A DNA stretch of 64,000 nucleotides from positions 434,001 to 498,000 of the forward strand of contig MU839084.1 of the NCBI GenBank assembly GCA_030685235.1. Reading direction: 5' to 3'. Shown piece after piece: positions 1 through 13,409 of the stretch. The stretch comes from Copromyces sp. CBS 386.78. Lineage: Eukaryota; Ascomycota; Sordariomycetes; Sordariales; Sordariaceae. The position numbers and the translations under genes are program-made. Position 1 is the first letter of the stretch; every line of letters starts with the position of its first letter. Below the pieces are notes generated by a model, which saw only the letters and a program-made list of their open reading frames with translations, was not told the DNA's origin and did not search any database.

Positions 1-862
1 AGTGACCTACACTACATCGTGATTTGTGAAGCTTGTGGGTTAGCGTAGAGAGAGTAAAAAAAAAAATTTCATCAACAGTCGCTTGTCAGTAGCGTTTCCG
101 GCAGCACAAATGCGCTGCGAGGGATGCCGTGGAGGGTGAGGTGAATGCCAGGGATCGGCATCGAGATAGGTATTGGAGGGGCAAACAGGTGCTTCACAGG
201 AATTCCGAGCCGGAAGAGGGGCAGCCAGATAGAGGGGCAAAGCAGGCTGGCGGGCAACCAAGTCGAGAGGGAAATCTCACAATAGGATGACCCATTGCAG
301 CATTCACTCTCATCTTTTTGTTGATATCAGACTGGCCGATTCTGCAAACTCATTCATCGTGTTTGTGTGCAGTTTCTGATCAGACAGAATCTCGGTGATG
401 GCGCCGATGGAGGCAAATCACTCTGAAAAAAAATAAAAAAAAATAAAAATCAGACCTTCAGAATATCCACTTTGGCTAGGCAACAAGGGTGGTGAATGCG
501 ATTGAATAGCGCTGAGGGGCTGTGAATGGTACTCGGCGAACAATAATTCGGTACGTGAAGGGGTGAGCTTGGGACGGCAACCTAAGGTGCGGCATGAACA
601 AGGGTGGAGGCCAAAATTTGACGATTTTGAGGGCTAGCCCCACTCTTTTATTCCTTTTTTTTTTTTTGTGCTCCTGCAGGCTGACCAGACCCCACCAAGG
701 CCACTTTTGCCCTCCCCACTCGACTTAAAATCTCAACCCTCCTTCCAACTATTTCAAGCTTTCTTTCTCTTCCTCTCTTCGTCGGCATACCTGATTCAAG
801 CAATCTCCTGCCACTTCCACATTTTCTACGACAAGTCGTCAGAAAGCACATCCATCGTCAAA
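1..862. promoter_or_regulatory. Upstream and leader region of tef-1
   Basis: No coding region is supported here. The last ~140 bases before the tef-1 start are strongly pyrimidine-rich (CT tracts about 736-781) and follow a TATA-like stretch (CTTAAAATC, about 724-732). T runs occur at about 650-667 and A/T runs at about 425-450. CT-rich leaders are common in highly expressed fungal translation genes. That this is the tef-1 core promoter and leader is inferred from position and composition only; no transcription start can be read from sequence. Confidence 0.45.
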
Positions 863-2651
<1,789 letters not shown>

Positions 2652-4953
2652 ATTTCTTCTTCCTAGCAAGCAAAAAATTTACGAATCTCCTTGCGTTGCA
2701 TGAACACTCGGTTGTTTTGGGCACAATGATGAGAGGGTTGGTCTGGGATTTATGACGGATGCAAAACCTCCTGTGTGCTGAGGACAAGATAGAGGCTAGA
2801 TAATGACTACAAAATGATGATTCCCCATAAACAAGCAACTTAATGGTTCCTTCTGCTTCAAATGTGATACAATGTTGTGTTGTGCGTGCTTCCTCTTGTG
2901 TTCTCTGTTTCTGTACAACGCTGGCCTTTCCTCTGCGATATCTTTGGCTCATGTATGTAGCCTTCAACAGCTTTGGGGTTATTCGCCAGTCCCAACCACA
3001 TAAAATACCTTACTGCCCAATAGTCTTGTCGCGCTCACTTCGGTGTCTTGATATCGATCCATCCTCAAATCTCGATGCCTTTCACCACGCCTGGCTTTCG
3101 ATGTACCTTTGGAGAGGAAATTGGTAAGTCTTCGTTGTGTCTAAATACCCTACTGAGTTTTCTGCTTGTCTCTATCGTACCTATCTCCCGCATCCATCTT
3201 TACTACCTCTACCACCACTCAAATCTTAACCTCATCAAGTATATATGGATATTGTCTACTAACTAGGTGGGACTTATCCTTCGTGCCTCTCTTGCGGTTC
3301 TACCTTCACAACTTACATCATGCTGCAATTTGCTCTTCGACCACCCTCCCGCTCGATGTATGTTTGTATTCATCTGCAATGCTCTCTCTCCCTTCTCATC
3401 TTGTGTTGTTGTACATAATTTCCAAAGCGGTGTCCTGCTTGTGATAGACAGTGCTCTCCTCCCGAGTCTCCAAGTGTTGATTGAGTCTTGAACTCTTTGG
3501 ATAATACATGTGCTTGTGTGTTAAGCCTTCCTTGTTCATGTTTCGAAAATCTTTCAGTCAAGTGTATAGCGGTAGTGTGTGTGCTAGTTGACCTGGGGAG
3601 AAGAGGATATGTCGATGTGTAGGTAGCACATGGATATTGACGTCATCAAATGGTTGGTAGGTACAGAGCATATCATATGTGGCATCTCTCATTCGGTTCT
3701 TTTTCCTTCGATCATGTACAAGTGCGTAGCTAGAGAACCAGAGCCAGATGCGTTTTTACGTACAGATGTGAGTGGGCGAAAGAAAATGGGGAATGTGTGT
3801 TTCCATTTGAAGAAAACTCGTACTCATTGACGTGATAATAACGTCGCTGTAGTACTCTGATTGTATGCCCCAGGACTTTTTACCTTTCCAATTGTCCTGA
3901 CCTAAGAAGTTTTCCCATGGATGGATGATGAATGAATGACCATGTTCGTGAAGTTGTGGATGTGAGTGTTGACTTTCTTTCTCCTCTCTCCCTCCTTCCA
4001 CTCTTGTCACAACGAAGTGATAGACAGGTTGATCGGAGGTTGATCGGAGGTAGATCGGATGTAGGTAGATTAGGGGAAAAAAAAAAAAGAAAAAAAAAAC
4101 ATGGAGATTGTATGAGAACTTGGATTCGATCAAGTACGGATTTTTCCGTTCACTTATAACATTTTGTATAAATACTGGCTACGTTCTAGCTTCTCTTTAG
4201 AGTTGTCATCTGTGTTTTACTGGCCTGGGTGATAACGAGAATAAGCTCCTAGATGACCGGTGGTTGCGGTATACTTTGCTCTTTACATTGATTGGCTAAA
4301 CAAGGTAGACAAGGAGGCCGTATTGAATTTTGTTTCGTATGAAAAATTGGGACATCGCGGCTTGTAACCAAAGTCGAATTCACAGGCAGGCTTGAGATTT
4401 TACACAAATTGGCGTTTATTGGGATGTTAGTCAAGTTATCTGTCGAGAGGACAGTCTTTCTTTAGGTTGTGAAATTTTCCGATGCTTGATCAATGATTGA
4501 TTTGATATGAACATGATCCGTTGACTAGTGAGTATGCATTGTCCCTGGGCATACTACGAAAACGTTGCTACTATGTACTTCGCAAAGTCCATTCGAACGA
4601 CAGAGAGAGGATGATGAATCGACGTAAGTAATTGTTGTTATGTGCATGGCCTATCTATAGTATGGACACCATCCTAACTAACCCAGAAAGTTTTCCTCTA
4701 ACCATCCATCCCCCTTCTAGTTTTGACTTACCTTACAACACATTTTAACACATAGCGATTGGATTAACTCTTACCAATCTTCAAGCAAAACCATGCAAGA
4801 ACAAACTGAAACCGCTCCGTTCCACTCCAATCCCAATGCTTTTTTCTTCTTTTTTTTTAAAAAAAATTTAAAAAATCCCGTGTGCCGTTTGATATTTTTC
4901 CAACCTGAAGTATACATATTTCGACACAACTCATCACTACACACACCTTAATA
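2652..4953. other. Geneless stretch downstream of tef-1
   Basis: About 2.3 kb with no reading frame that looks coding: frames are short, low in coding bias and lack conserved motifs. It must hold the tef-1 3' UTR and, at its right end, the 3' UTR of the convergent Sls1-like gene. It contains A-rich and T-rich runs (about 4078-4100 and 4850-4875) and a small 11-base tandem repeat at 4026-4058. A spliced non-coding RNA cannot be excluded. Confidence 0.6.
4026..4058. repeat. 11-base tandem repeat, three copies
   Basis: The unit AGGTTGATCGG occurs at 4026-4036 and 4037-4047, then once with one change (AGGTAGATCGG) at 4048-4058. It lies in intergenic DNA and has no evident function. Confidence 0.85.
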
Positions 4954-7900
4954 TTACCTCCCTTGCCAAGCAGGCGGCGCCCTGCCACTGACAATATCCT
5001 CAACAACATCCAAGAACGCCTTGAGATGCTTGGGATCGTTGCCGTCCCATGGATCGGAATCATCGACGACCGACTCCTCTCCCTCTTTCCTTTGGAGAGG
5101 TGGGAGCTCGTCTAGCCACTCGTCCTTCTTGATCTCCTCTTCGAGAGCAGACTTGAATTCCTGCTTTCCTGGGGCATCAGGGTCGCGGTCCCCGATATCC
5201 TCGAGGTCAAGGCTATTGAGCTCATCCGCTGCTTCCTTGGCGGCGGCGGACGGCGGTTGACGAACAAGAGGCTCTTCGTCCGACTCGAGGAACCTGCGGA
5301 ACTCTGCCTCAGCGGGCTTGAGGTAGCCTTCAGACATACGCCCGTTGAGGGGGGTAATGGTGGCACTTCCGCCAGGAACCGCAGTGGGATCAAGTCTGGC
5401 AGCCTGGCCAGTGACAGGAGGAAGTGGACCCTCCTGCCTCAGCTCCTGAATATACTTGGGACCAGAAGCCCGGGTCACCTCGGCACGAACTGCGTCCACA
5501 GAGAGCTCGGCATACTTGCCGCCGCGCTGACCAGCCTCGATGGATCGGTACGTGGCGGTAAAGCCCTTGTAATCGGCCGCCACGCGCCTGTGGATCTCCA
5601 TGCCCGCGAAGAGATACTTGACGGGAACAATTTCTTCCTCAATCTTCTTGACAGATGGCACAGACAAGAGGCGCTTAGGTAGTGGGAGTGCCTCGATCGA
5701 AGGTGGAGTCTTGAGCTTTCCATCCCAAGGACGCAGGACGGACTTGTTCACGAAGTCGACTATTGGTTCGCACTCGCCAATGCTCTTAACGTCCATGGTA
5801 AACTGACGGCGCTGCTTGAGTCGGACATCGATGGGCGAACTGGGACAGATAATGTCGCCCGTGAAGGACTCAGTGATGGCGCGAAGAGAAGTGAACCCCT
5901 TAACCTCGCGGGAGTCAGCTTCAAGAACCAGCTCCAGATCGGGAGCAGAGGTGGCCTTGGCGGAACCGGGCTGCTCAGGGGCGGGTACGAAGCGCATGAC
6001 AATGTCGGAGTGGTAAAGCCCCTGAGTCTTGAGGTTGTTGGCGAACTTCAGCTCAGAAATCGGCGGGAGCACAGGCATGAAGGTTCGGCTGAGAGAAGTA
6101 TCGAGACGGCTTGGGAAGCCAGAGGTGGAAGCCGACCCGACAATCCGGCTACGCTGGGCTTGCGCCGAGTCCGGCGATTTAGCCGGAGCATGGAGAACAT
6201 GGCCGAAAATCGCACGGGTGTCTGTCTCCGGTACTTCCGACCACCCCTCCGCGCTCTGGTGCCTGTGCAACTCGGGGAACGAAGCTTTGATCAGTTGGTG
6301 GCGAGGTGCTTCCTTAGCCAGGTTGAGTGGATGAGGAAGAACATCGGCGGGTATCTTTACGCCTGTAGAAGACGGCCCTGCCTTGGGCACCGCCGCAATC
6401 CATCTCGCCCACAGCTTGATGCGCTCTTGCCAGGGGAGCTTCGGCTGACAGTTGGGTTCGATCAGGTAGCGGCCGCTTTCTCTTGCGTGGGGGGGAAGAA
6501 CCAAAGCAGTATGCTCGGTACGCGGCTTCTGGCCAAAGGCAACAAGAAGGAACCGCAGGACGATATCGGCCATGTTCTCCAAAGTTTCATTTCTTGCAGG
6601 CATGTCAACCCAGGTGACATTGATCTAACAAAAGTCGAAAATGGTAAGCATTCGGTCGGGGAGCAAGGAAGATGGGTACACCGGTAACTTACCTTGTCAC
6701 CTGCTGGGTCGAGGCGAACAACCGAGTGAGTAACATCACCCACTGACTTGAGAACAGCTGGGTTCTTGGCCTGTTTGGTAACGAGACTAAGGTCGAGACT
6801 GATGGTCTTTGCATGCTCAAGAACTCTGTTGACTTCGGAAAGAACAAGTTCACTCATGGCCTTTGGCGCGTTGATACAAATGGCGTTGCTCGCAGGAATG
6901 AGTTCGATCTTCTGACCAGCAATTAGAGTATTGCGGGAAATGTCGGCAAGCCATCTCTTGGATCCAACTATAGTGTAAAAAGAAGGGGTTAGTCACGATG
7001 TGGCAAGCATGTTGACCAGAGATTCACGTACGCATCAAAAGTGAAAACTCGGTATCACGTAGGCTCACAACCAAGTGACCTTGGCCATCAATAATGTCAT
7101 AAGAAGCCAGCTCCCAGCACTCGAGCATGATGCGCAGGGCAAGCTTCTGCTTCGGCCTTGTGTCTGAACGGTAGTATCCGCGCAGCATAGGGTGTTTGTA
7201 GTCGAAGGATGTCATGGCGCCCTCAACGGCGGGAATCCAAGGATAACGCTTGACAATCCATGGGGGATCTGCTTCCAGTGGCTTCGACAGCACTTTTTGG
7301 GCTTCCGCGTGATGCATAAGATATTGTTCCAGTTGGCGGCTGGTAAAGCTTGTGTAGAGAGTCTCCAACAGCTCCGCGAACTGCCTTCCGGTGAGAACGG
7401 AGTCCTCAGGCCGTAGTTCCTGTATGTTCTCGAGAACCTCTTCCGCGATGGGATCAAGACTCTGCTTCTCCAAAGACTCCTCTAGATCATCCACGGCGGT
7501 ATGCACAGTAGCTGGCGTAACATGTGCTGTTTGGCGCTTGCTCAGTTTCCCTCGACTGCGAAGGACAACCACTTGCGATGGCTTGCCCAGCATGCCGACA
7601 GTGAGGTCTTCCTCCTTGACAGCCATCCTTTGACCCTTGTGTCTGACCCACGTCTCCTGTTTCCTTTCTCTTCGATCCGCCGGCGAGTATCTGATTATGT
7701 TGGGCACCGTTGGTTTGTCGCCATCCTCAATGTCATTTTCGGTGTCGGGGGCAGCAGCCTCTTCTTCGCGAGCCCTGTTGCTCTGGATTTCGTTGTCGAC
7801 GGCGTCGAAGCCCTGGATGATTCGTTTGGTTATATCCGCCGGGTCCGCACGACCCAGATCGGCCTTCCCGTTGAAGGGTTCTGGGTTGAATAGGTCTTGT

Positions 7901-8157
7901 TTTCGGTTCGATTCGTCGGGCACATCGGCATCCTCGCTTAGCTGTCTGCTTGTGTCGGCGGCATCGGCTTGGTCAGATGTGTAGAGTCGTCTGTTGGCAA
8001 AGAGTGTAGCATGAGAGGGAGTGACGGCGGCGGCGCGGGTTGCCGTTGGGGGTGTAAATGGTAGCGGCCGTCTGGTCGTTAAGGTGGTCGCGGCACCGGC
8101 GAGCTGCAAGCGGCATCGCAGGCAAACAAAGCTGCCGCCGACCTTGCGACTGAGCAT
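4954..8157 (-). CDS. Sls1-like mitochondrial inner-membrane regulator
   Basis: Exons on the minus strand are 8157-7032, 6967-6693 and 6624-4954, giving 1,023 residues. The product resembles the fungal Sls1 family; yeast Sls1 is a mitochondrial membrane protein linking mitochondrial transcription to translation. Evidence: a start MLSRKVGGSFVCLRCRLQLA typical of fungal mitochondrial presequences, a central region (about 345-480) with successive KH-like segments, and a C-terminal half ending in an acidic tail. An in-frame codon further upstream is less likely to be the start because it would place extra residues before the presequence. The gene is divergent from nse3 (515 bases between start codons). 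Family assignment rests on overall pattern, so I am fairly but not fully sure. Confidence 0.7.
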
Positions 8158-8671
8158 CTGAAAAGAAATGGAACGAAAAGCCCTGGTAAATCGAGAAAGA
8201 ATACAACACCCTATAGTTTCCCAAACCACCTCACAAGAACTCAATGGCGATGGGGATGGGTGGAGGACTTGTTGCCGGCGACCTCGAGCCGGGCGATTGA
8301 TGAATTTTAGGTGGGGCCCGAATCTCTAATCGCACCCTTCCCGGCAGGCAAGAACCCTGCATGTGCTGCATAGTGCCAGACGCGTCCCGAACGGCGCGAC
8401 CTGCAATTGATTGCGGCATGGCAACACCACTGCAACTTGGTCACTGGCACCAGTTATGCCCTTACATCTAACACCTTGAACAGGACCCCGCGATTTTCCT
8501 GCCTTCCTTGCCCCTCTATACAGCGGGATATTATTCATCTACTGCAACACATAGACTGGTCGTCGTTTGAAACTCGCACCACGTTTCGTCTTCAGTCAAA
8601 CATACATCCGCTGCATCTGCCAAGGTCGCATCGCACTCATCGCACAGCATTTGTGGGGTTGACCGGTGATG
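8158..8671. promoter_or_regulatory. Shared upstream region of sls1-like gene and nse3
   Basis: A 514-base divergent intergenic region. It must carry both promoters and leaders; I recognise no specific binding site. Small reading frames here are not coding-like. Confidence 0.5.
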
Positions 8672-9819
8672 ATGCCGCCAACACAGCGCCAGCGCCGACA
8701 GGTATGGGATATACGACAGAGAACATTTCGAACCATCATATTGCACACGGGGTTAGACTGACAAGCTCGACTTATAGGCGGTCGAGTCCGATGAGGATGA
8801 AGACGTCCACCAACGCCCCGACAGCCCCGCGGACGACGGAAACTCCGACGTCGACCACATGCACGGTGTCGAGCGAGACGAGACGAGCCAACTTATCAAG
8901 AAGCTGGTGCGATATGCCCTCGCTTGCGAATACTCCAGAACACCGATCCGAAGAGACGGCATCAAGGAAAGGGTCCTCGGCATTCACGGTCGCGAGTTTA
9001 AGAAGGTGTTTGCCGGGGCCCAGAAGCAACTGCGAGCTTCATTTGGCATGGAGATGGTCGAGCTGCCCACCAAGGACAGGAACCTTTTGACAGTCGAGCA
9101 AAAGAGAAAAGGTGCGTTTACGGCTTGGATACAAGCCATCTCTCGTTGTGGACGCCAGTCTGCTAACCACTTCGGTTTTCCCAGCCACGAAATCCCAGAG
9201 CCAGAAGGAGCCCACGTCAAACTCTTATATGCTTGTTTCCGTTTTGCCCGAATACCTCCGAGTTCCCGATATCATCGCACCATCCAAAGTCCAGTCGCCA
9301 GATGGCGAAGCCGCATATATCGGTATCTACACAATGCTCATTGCCATCATCACGCTCAGTGGTGGCGAGCTAAGTGATCCGCGCCTGCGACGATACCTCA
9401 CTCGTCTCAATGCGGCCGAGAACATGCCCAGCTCCAACCCCAACAACGAGAATGCGCCAAGCGAGAAGACCGAGCTGGTCCTCCAGCGTATGATTAAGCA
9501 GGGTTACCTTGTCAAAGTTGCGGACAACAAAAACGCCGGAGACGACGACGCAATTACCTGGCACGTGGGGCCCCGTGGCAAAATGGAAGTGGACAATGAA
9601 GCCATTGCTGCCGTGGTCCGGGAAATCTATGGCGGCGGCCAACAGAACGAGGATCTGGAGAGGAAGCTCCAAGCCAGTTTGAAGGTGAAGGAGAGGAAAC
9701 CACCAAGGTCAGCAGCGGCGAATCGAGCTCCGGCCACTGTCCAAGAGGACGAGGAAGACTCAGAAGAAGACGAGGAGCCAGAACCTGGCCCGAGTACGAG
9801 ACGAGGAAGACACGGATAG
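8672..9819 (+). CDS. nse3: Nse3/MAGE-family subunit of the SMC5/6 complex
   Basis: Exons 8672-8701, 8778-9111 and 9185-9819 give 332 residues. Nse3 is the MAGE-domain (paired winged-helix) subunit that works with the Nse1 ubiquitin ligase and Nse4 in the nuclear SMC5/6 complex, used in recombinational repair and replication-fork protection. The MAGE homology domain covers roughly residues 45-250: a first half with the helix TSQLIKKLVRYALACEYSRT and IRRDGI, and a second half with SVLPEYLRVP, GIYTMLIAIITLSGGELSD, LQRMIKQGYLVK and HVGPRGKMEV. The C-terminal ~70 residues are acidic and low complexity. The first exon codes for only ten residues; the start is the first ATG compatible with the splice phase. 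Convergent with the SF3b5 gene. Confidence 0.88.
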
Positions 9820-10254
9820 GCACGCCGATCTGGTATGGGGTCTGTATGTTCTCGTCTGTTTGGATTGGCGCAAGGCGTTGTTAGGGTATCTGTGTTCTAA
9901 AATACATATGGGCTATGGCCAAGGAGGGTAAAAAGGTAAAGGGCCTTACGAGCGACAAGAATAATGTCTGTGGAGAGGATATGAACTCTTCATTGACAAG
10001 AGAGCGATTCGTTTCTTGATCTTCCGCCGACGAACATGGTATCTGTCGTCCCTATCCCCGTTCGTAACTCGTTGTAGCAAAGCGAATAGCTCCCGGTCGG
10101 GCCAATCGTGTCGACATGGCGGTATCGAGGGTAGTAATATTTGAAACCAATTGTTGTCGTCGCTGTCCGTCTTGCGACCAAGGAGAATATCGGTATTTCT
10201 CCTATTCGCGTGGTCGAGTTCTTCGGTTGACTTCCATCCATACATATTACACTT
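9820..10254. other. Convergent 3' region between nse3 and SF3b5
   Basis: 435 bases between two stop codons. It presumably holds the two 3' UTRs; I see no further gene or clear terminator motif. Confidence 0.5.
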
Positions 10255-10689
10255 CTAAGAATCGGCCTTTCGGTCAACAAGCATAGGCTCATCACCCTCC
10301 CTAGGCGGCGGGGGTCCCATCGGTTGCAGCATTTTCTAACAAACACATAACAAATGTTAGCTTGAAGCCACAACTTTGATACCCTCTGTATGCAACACGG
10401 CGACATACGCGGATAAGTCTTGCGCGGACCTTGGCCGCAGGCTCGTTTTCAGCCAGCGCCATGTACGATAGGAGAGGTGGATGTCCGACGATGCTCGAGT
10501 AAGTGTCGCGGTGGATGTTGGTTTTCCACTCCCAACTCGTTGTGTCTGGGTGACCGGTGCCGATGTACTTGGCCTGGAGCCGCTCGAGTTCCTGTTGGGT
10601 ACGAAGTTTGTCCGCCTGTTGATCGTTGAGGTTGAGGGTCAGTATGCGCTGGACCAAAGGCTGGGAAGCAGACGGCGTGGTCCTACCAT
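10255..10689 (-). CDS. Splicing factor 3B subunit 5 (SF3b10/Ysf3)
   Basis: Small core subunit of the SF3b complex in U2 snRNP, which recognises the intron branch site. Minus-strand exons are 10689-10687 (the ATG alone), 10615-10409 and 10335-10255, giving 96 residues; animal homologues have 86. The protein reads M-A-D-K-L-R then LERLQAKYIGTGHPDTT, SWEWKTNIHRDTYSS, LLSYMALAENEPAAKVR and KMLQPMGPPPP, aligning with the family from first residue to end. The 71-base first intron has a good branch sequence (ATACTGACC) and CAG acceptor. Without it there is no in-frame ATG, and the frame could begin only at a TTG; with it, the N-terminus has the family length. Divergent from the cysteine-cluster gene. 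Confidence 0.95.
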
Positions 10690-11598
10690 TGTGAGATTAG
10701 AGTTCGAGTACGATTATATCGTCTGGTTTGATCCGAAAGGGCGAAGGTATGGGAAGAGGACGGGATGATGATGCTGTTCCTTGTTGTTGATGTCGAGACG
10801 ATATGGATGGATGTGGGAAAGCAGGACGCTGTACGCCAGTGCGATGCGCGTGAGTGGATGCGATTGACGACCTGCCCGCTGAAGTCGAACCCTTGCGCCC
10901 TGCAAGGCTTGTTTGTTAGCGCAGTGCGGCAAATGGCAAGCCTTGAACCAGTGAACGGACCACCTTCTGGTGGAGCCGAGGGTGGAGTGGTGAAACGAGC
11001 TCGACGGGGGAGTTGCCCACTGGAGACTTGGGACTTGCACTCCCCCGGGCCTCTCTTGAGCACTACGCGGTGCCGGGGAACATTGTACGCAACTTGACAT
11101 TCCGTTGGCAACCTCAACGTGACGGCACCCGCAGATTCGAAGTTGAAACTCGGCCTTGAGTCTTCAAAAAGCTTCAGGAGTTAAGGTACCTTGGAGTGAA
11201 AAGCCGTCCGCGTACATATCTTCAGGTGATTTCATCCCACAAAAGGTATAACTCGTCAACTTGTTGATCAACTACCTTACTTGTAGTTACTTTCACTTTC
11301 AGATTCAACAAACTTCCTTCATACACTCCAACATCTCAAATCAGCACTAACTCGCTCTTTTTATGTTCTCAACCAGACACAACATACTTTGGTCCATCCA
11401 CTCTTCCTTACAAGATACCCATTCTCTTTTTGGTTGTTCTTAACAAGCACGTTTCTACCGGTGTGAACATCGGTTCGGTTTTACAACTACAGCTTTTGAT
11501 ACCACTCACCAAAGTCATCATTGTCCTTGTCATCTGGCCCTGACACTGGCATTCCGTCTGCGAATCACACACGCGCCTCTGGCCTCGTCTGTCCCACC
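10690..11598. promoter_or_regulatory. Shared upstream region of SF3b5 and the cysteine-cluster gene
   Basis: A 909-base divergent region. The part next to 11599 (about 11280-11598) is CT- and CA-rich and looks like a leader. Antisense and sense frames within it have no coding character. No specific regulatory site recognised. Confidence 0.5.
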
Positions 11599-13409
11599 AT
11601 GGCAGACGATCTATTATATTTGTCCAGTCTCACCGTGAGTAGGGACAAACAACTCGCCCAACAGCTTGGTGATATCCGGTTGCAATGCATATCCCACCAC
11701 GGTAGCTTCCAACGCCCCAACAGCGCCACTGGTGCTCAACCATCATCATCAACATCAACAACGACAACATCATCACCACAACCGAAATACTTGGTCACAT
11801 GCCCGGACTGCTACCGAAAGGCCTTGGACCTCGTCCGCGCACGCTACCACCAGTCACGCGCCGCCGGCGCCGGCGAATGGTGCACAACGCGGCGCTCCTT
11901 CTTGCGGGAAATCGACACCATGCTAGCTGGCGCGAAGGAGTATCAGGTTGACCCACGAACTATCGACGACCGTATGCAGGCTGAGTGGGACAGTTGGTAC
12001 CTCGAGGTTGTACAGTCCTCGATTTTGCGGCTCCTACCAACCGTCATTGGGAAACTGGACGAAGCCGTCGCCCCGGAGGATGCGGATCCGGCGGCAGCGG
12101 CAGCAAAGGATGCCATTGTTGAGAGGATAGAGGAACTGCAGCAAGCGAAGCAGGGGGCACGGTCACACCGGAACGTACTTCGCTTGACCAAGGATATCGA
12201 CAAGTTACTAAAGGGCGGAAAGGAAGAGGATGGAGATACGGTCATGGGTGGGATGGAGACCGGCTTCCCGCCCGAGCTTGCTGCTGCAGACACCAGCGAT
12301 GAGGACCGAGTGAAGATTATGAGGAGGGCATTTGCCAGCACAGTCGCGGAAGGAGGTGACGAGAAGAACTTGCAAGGCTCTCAGAAAAAGTACTGCGACA
12401 TGTTCAAAGACGGGACAACACCATTGGGGCAGGTCATCGACAGGATATTAGACGACAAGAAGGAGGCATGGGGGGCACAAGCCAAGATCGGTCAGGTTAA
12501 GAAACGGCTGGAAGACCTGAAGAGGGCGCGGGCGGCATATGAACTACAAAAGACGAAGAAGGCCAGCATCTCGGAGCATAAGGTCCCAGAAGAGCTTTAC
12601 AACCTGCCCCCTTGTCATAACTGTGGACAGATGCCTAATACTAGGGATTTCTTGACCTGCCCTATATGCATGGTTTTGGTTCAAAAAGGCGTGAGGGAAC
12701 GGCAGACTGTGTGGTGTTCGTCGGACTGCAACACCGAAGGCCTGGTAGGTATTTTTCTCCTCGACTCTTTTCCCTCACCCTACTGACTCCCAACCAGCCC
12801 AACCACATCGAAACCGACCACGAATGCGCCTCCAAAGACGACTGCGTCCAAGTGAACCCTCTCCGCCACAGCCACCAACACTACGATCCAGACCAAGACG
12901 TCAACATGGACGGGACCAGCACTGTCGCCTCCTCGCCCGTCGACTCAGACCCCAACGCCTCTTCCCCCGTCTGTTTCTGCCGCGAGTGTCTCACAACACT
13001 CAAGTGCGAGTCCGTCTTCTGTTCCCTGCGATGCTACGACCTCAACTTCCAAGGCCACCGTGAAAACATCCACATGCCCACGCGCCGACGTTTGAACAAG
13101 ATCGTCACAGACCGCCAACATCTCGAGTATTTCCCCATGCCGCCGCTTTCTTCCTCTTCGGGTCCCAGCTCGAGGGATAGAGATAGAGGGGACCGGGACT
13201 ACCGTAACCGTGGCAACAACAACAGCAACAACAAAGACAGCAACAACAATGATGACGGCAACGGCCCCAACAGCGGATTCGGCGAGAACCCTCCTCTTCT
13301 GCAAACTAGGACTCGGTACAAGGCACGTAACATCAAGGACCACGTCATCCCGTTTGACGAGGCCATCAGCAACTGGGAGGAAGCGAACCAGGTTAAAGCG
13401 CAAATCTAG
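11599..13409 (+). CDS. Cysteine-cluster (MYND-like) zinc-finger protein, hypothetical
   Basis: Exons 11599-12744 and 12798-13409 give 585 residues. Function unknown. The N-terminal half carries a short CPDC motif near residue 70, then long charged helices (about 150-330). A cysteine cluster begins near residue 339 (CHNCG, then CPIC, then WCSSDC and H-x3-D-H-E-C) and is split by the intron; this order resembles a MYND-type zinc knuckle. A second weaker cluster starts near residue 441 (CFCREC, FCSLRC, GHRENIH). An N/S/D-rich linker follows. MYND-like domains usually bind proline-rich peptides, but the spacing here is not canonical. The stop may be premature: acidic, coding-like sequence resumes just downstream, so a further intron and different C-terminus are possible. 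Confidence 0.75.

Noticed and set aside
10683..11117. 144-codon minus-strand frame upstream of SF3b5
   Set aside because: It lies in the divergent promoter region, has no homology pattern and runs into the spliced SF3b5 start in a different frame.
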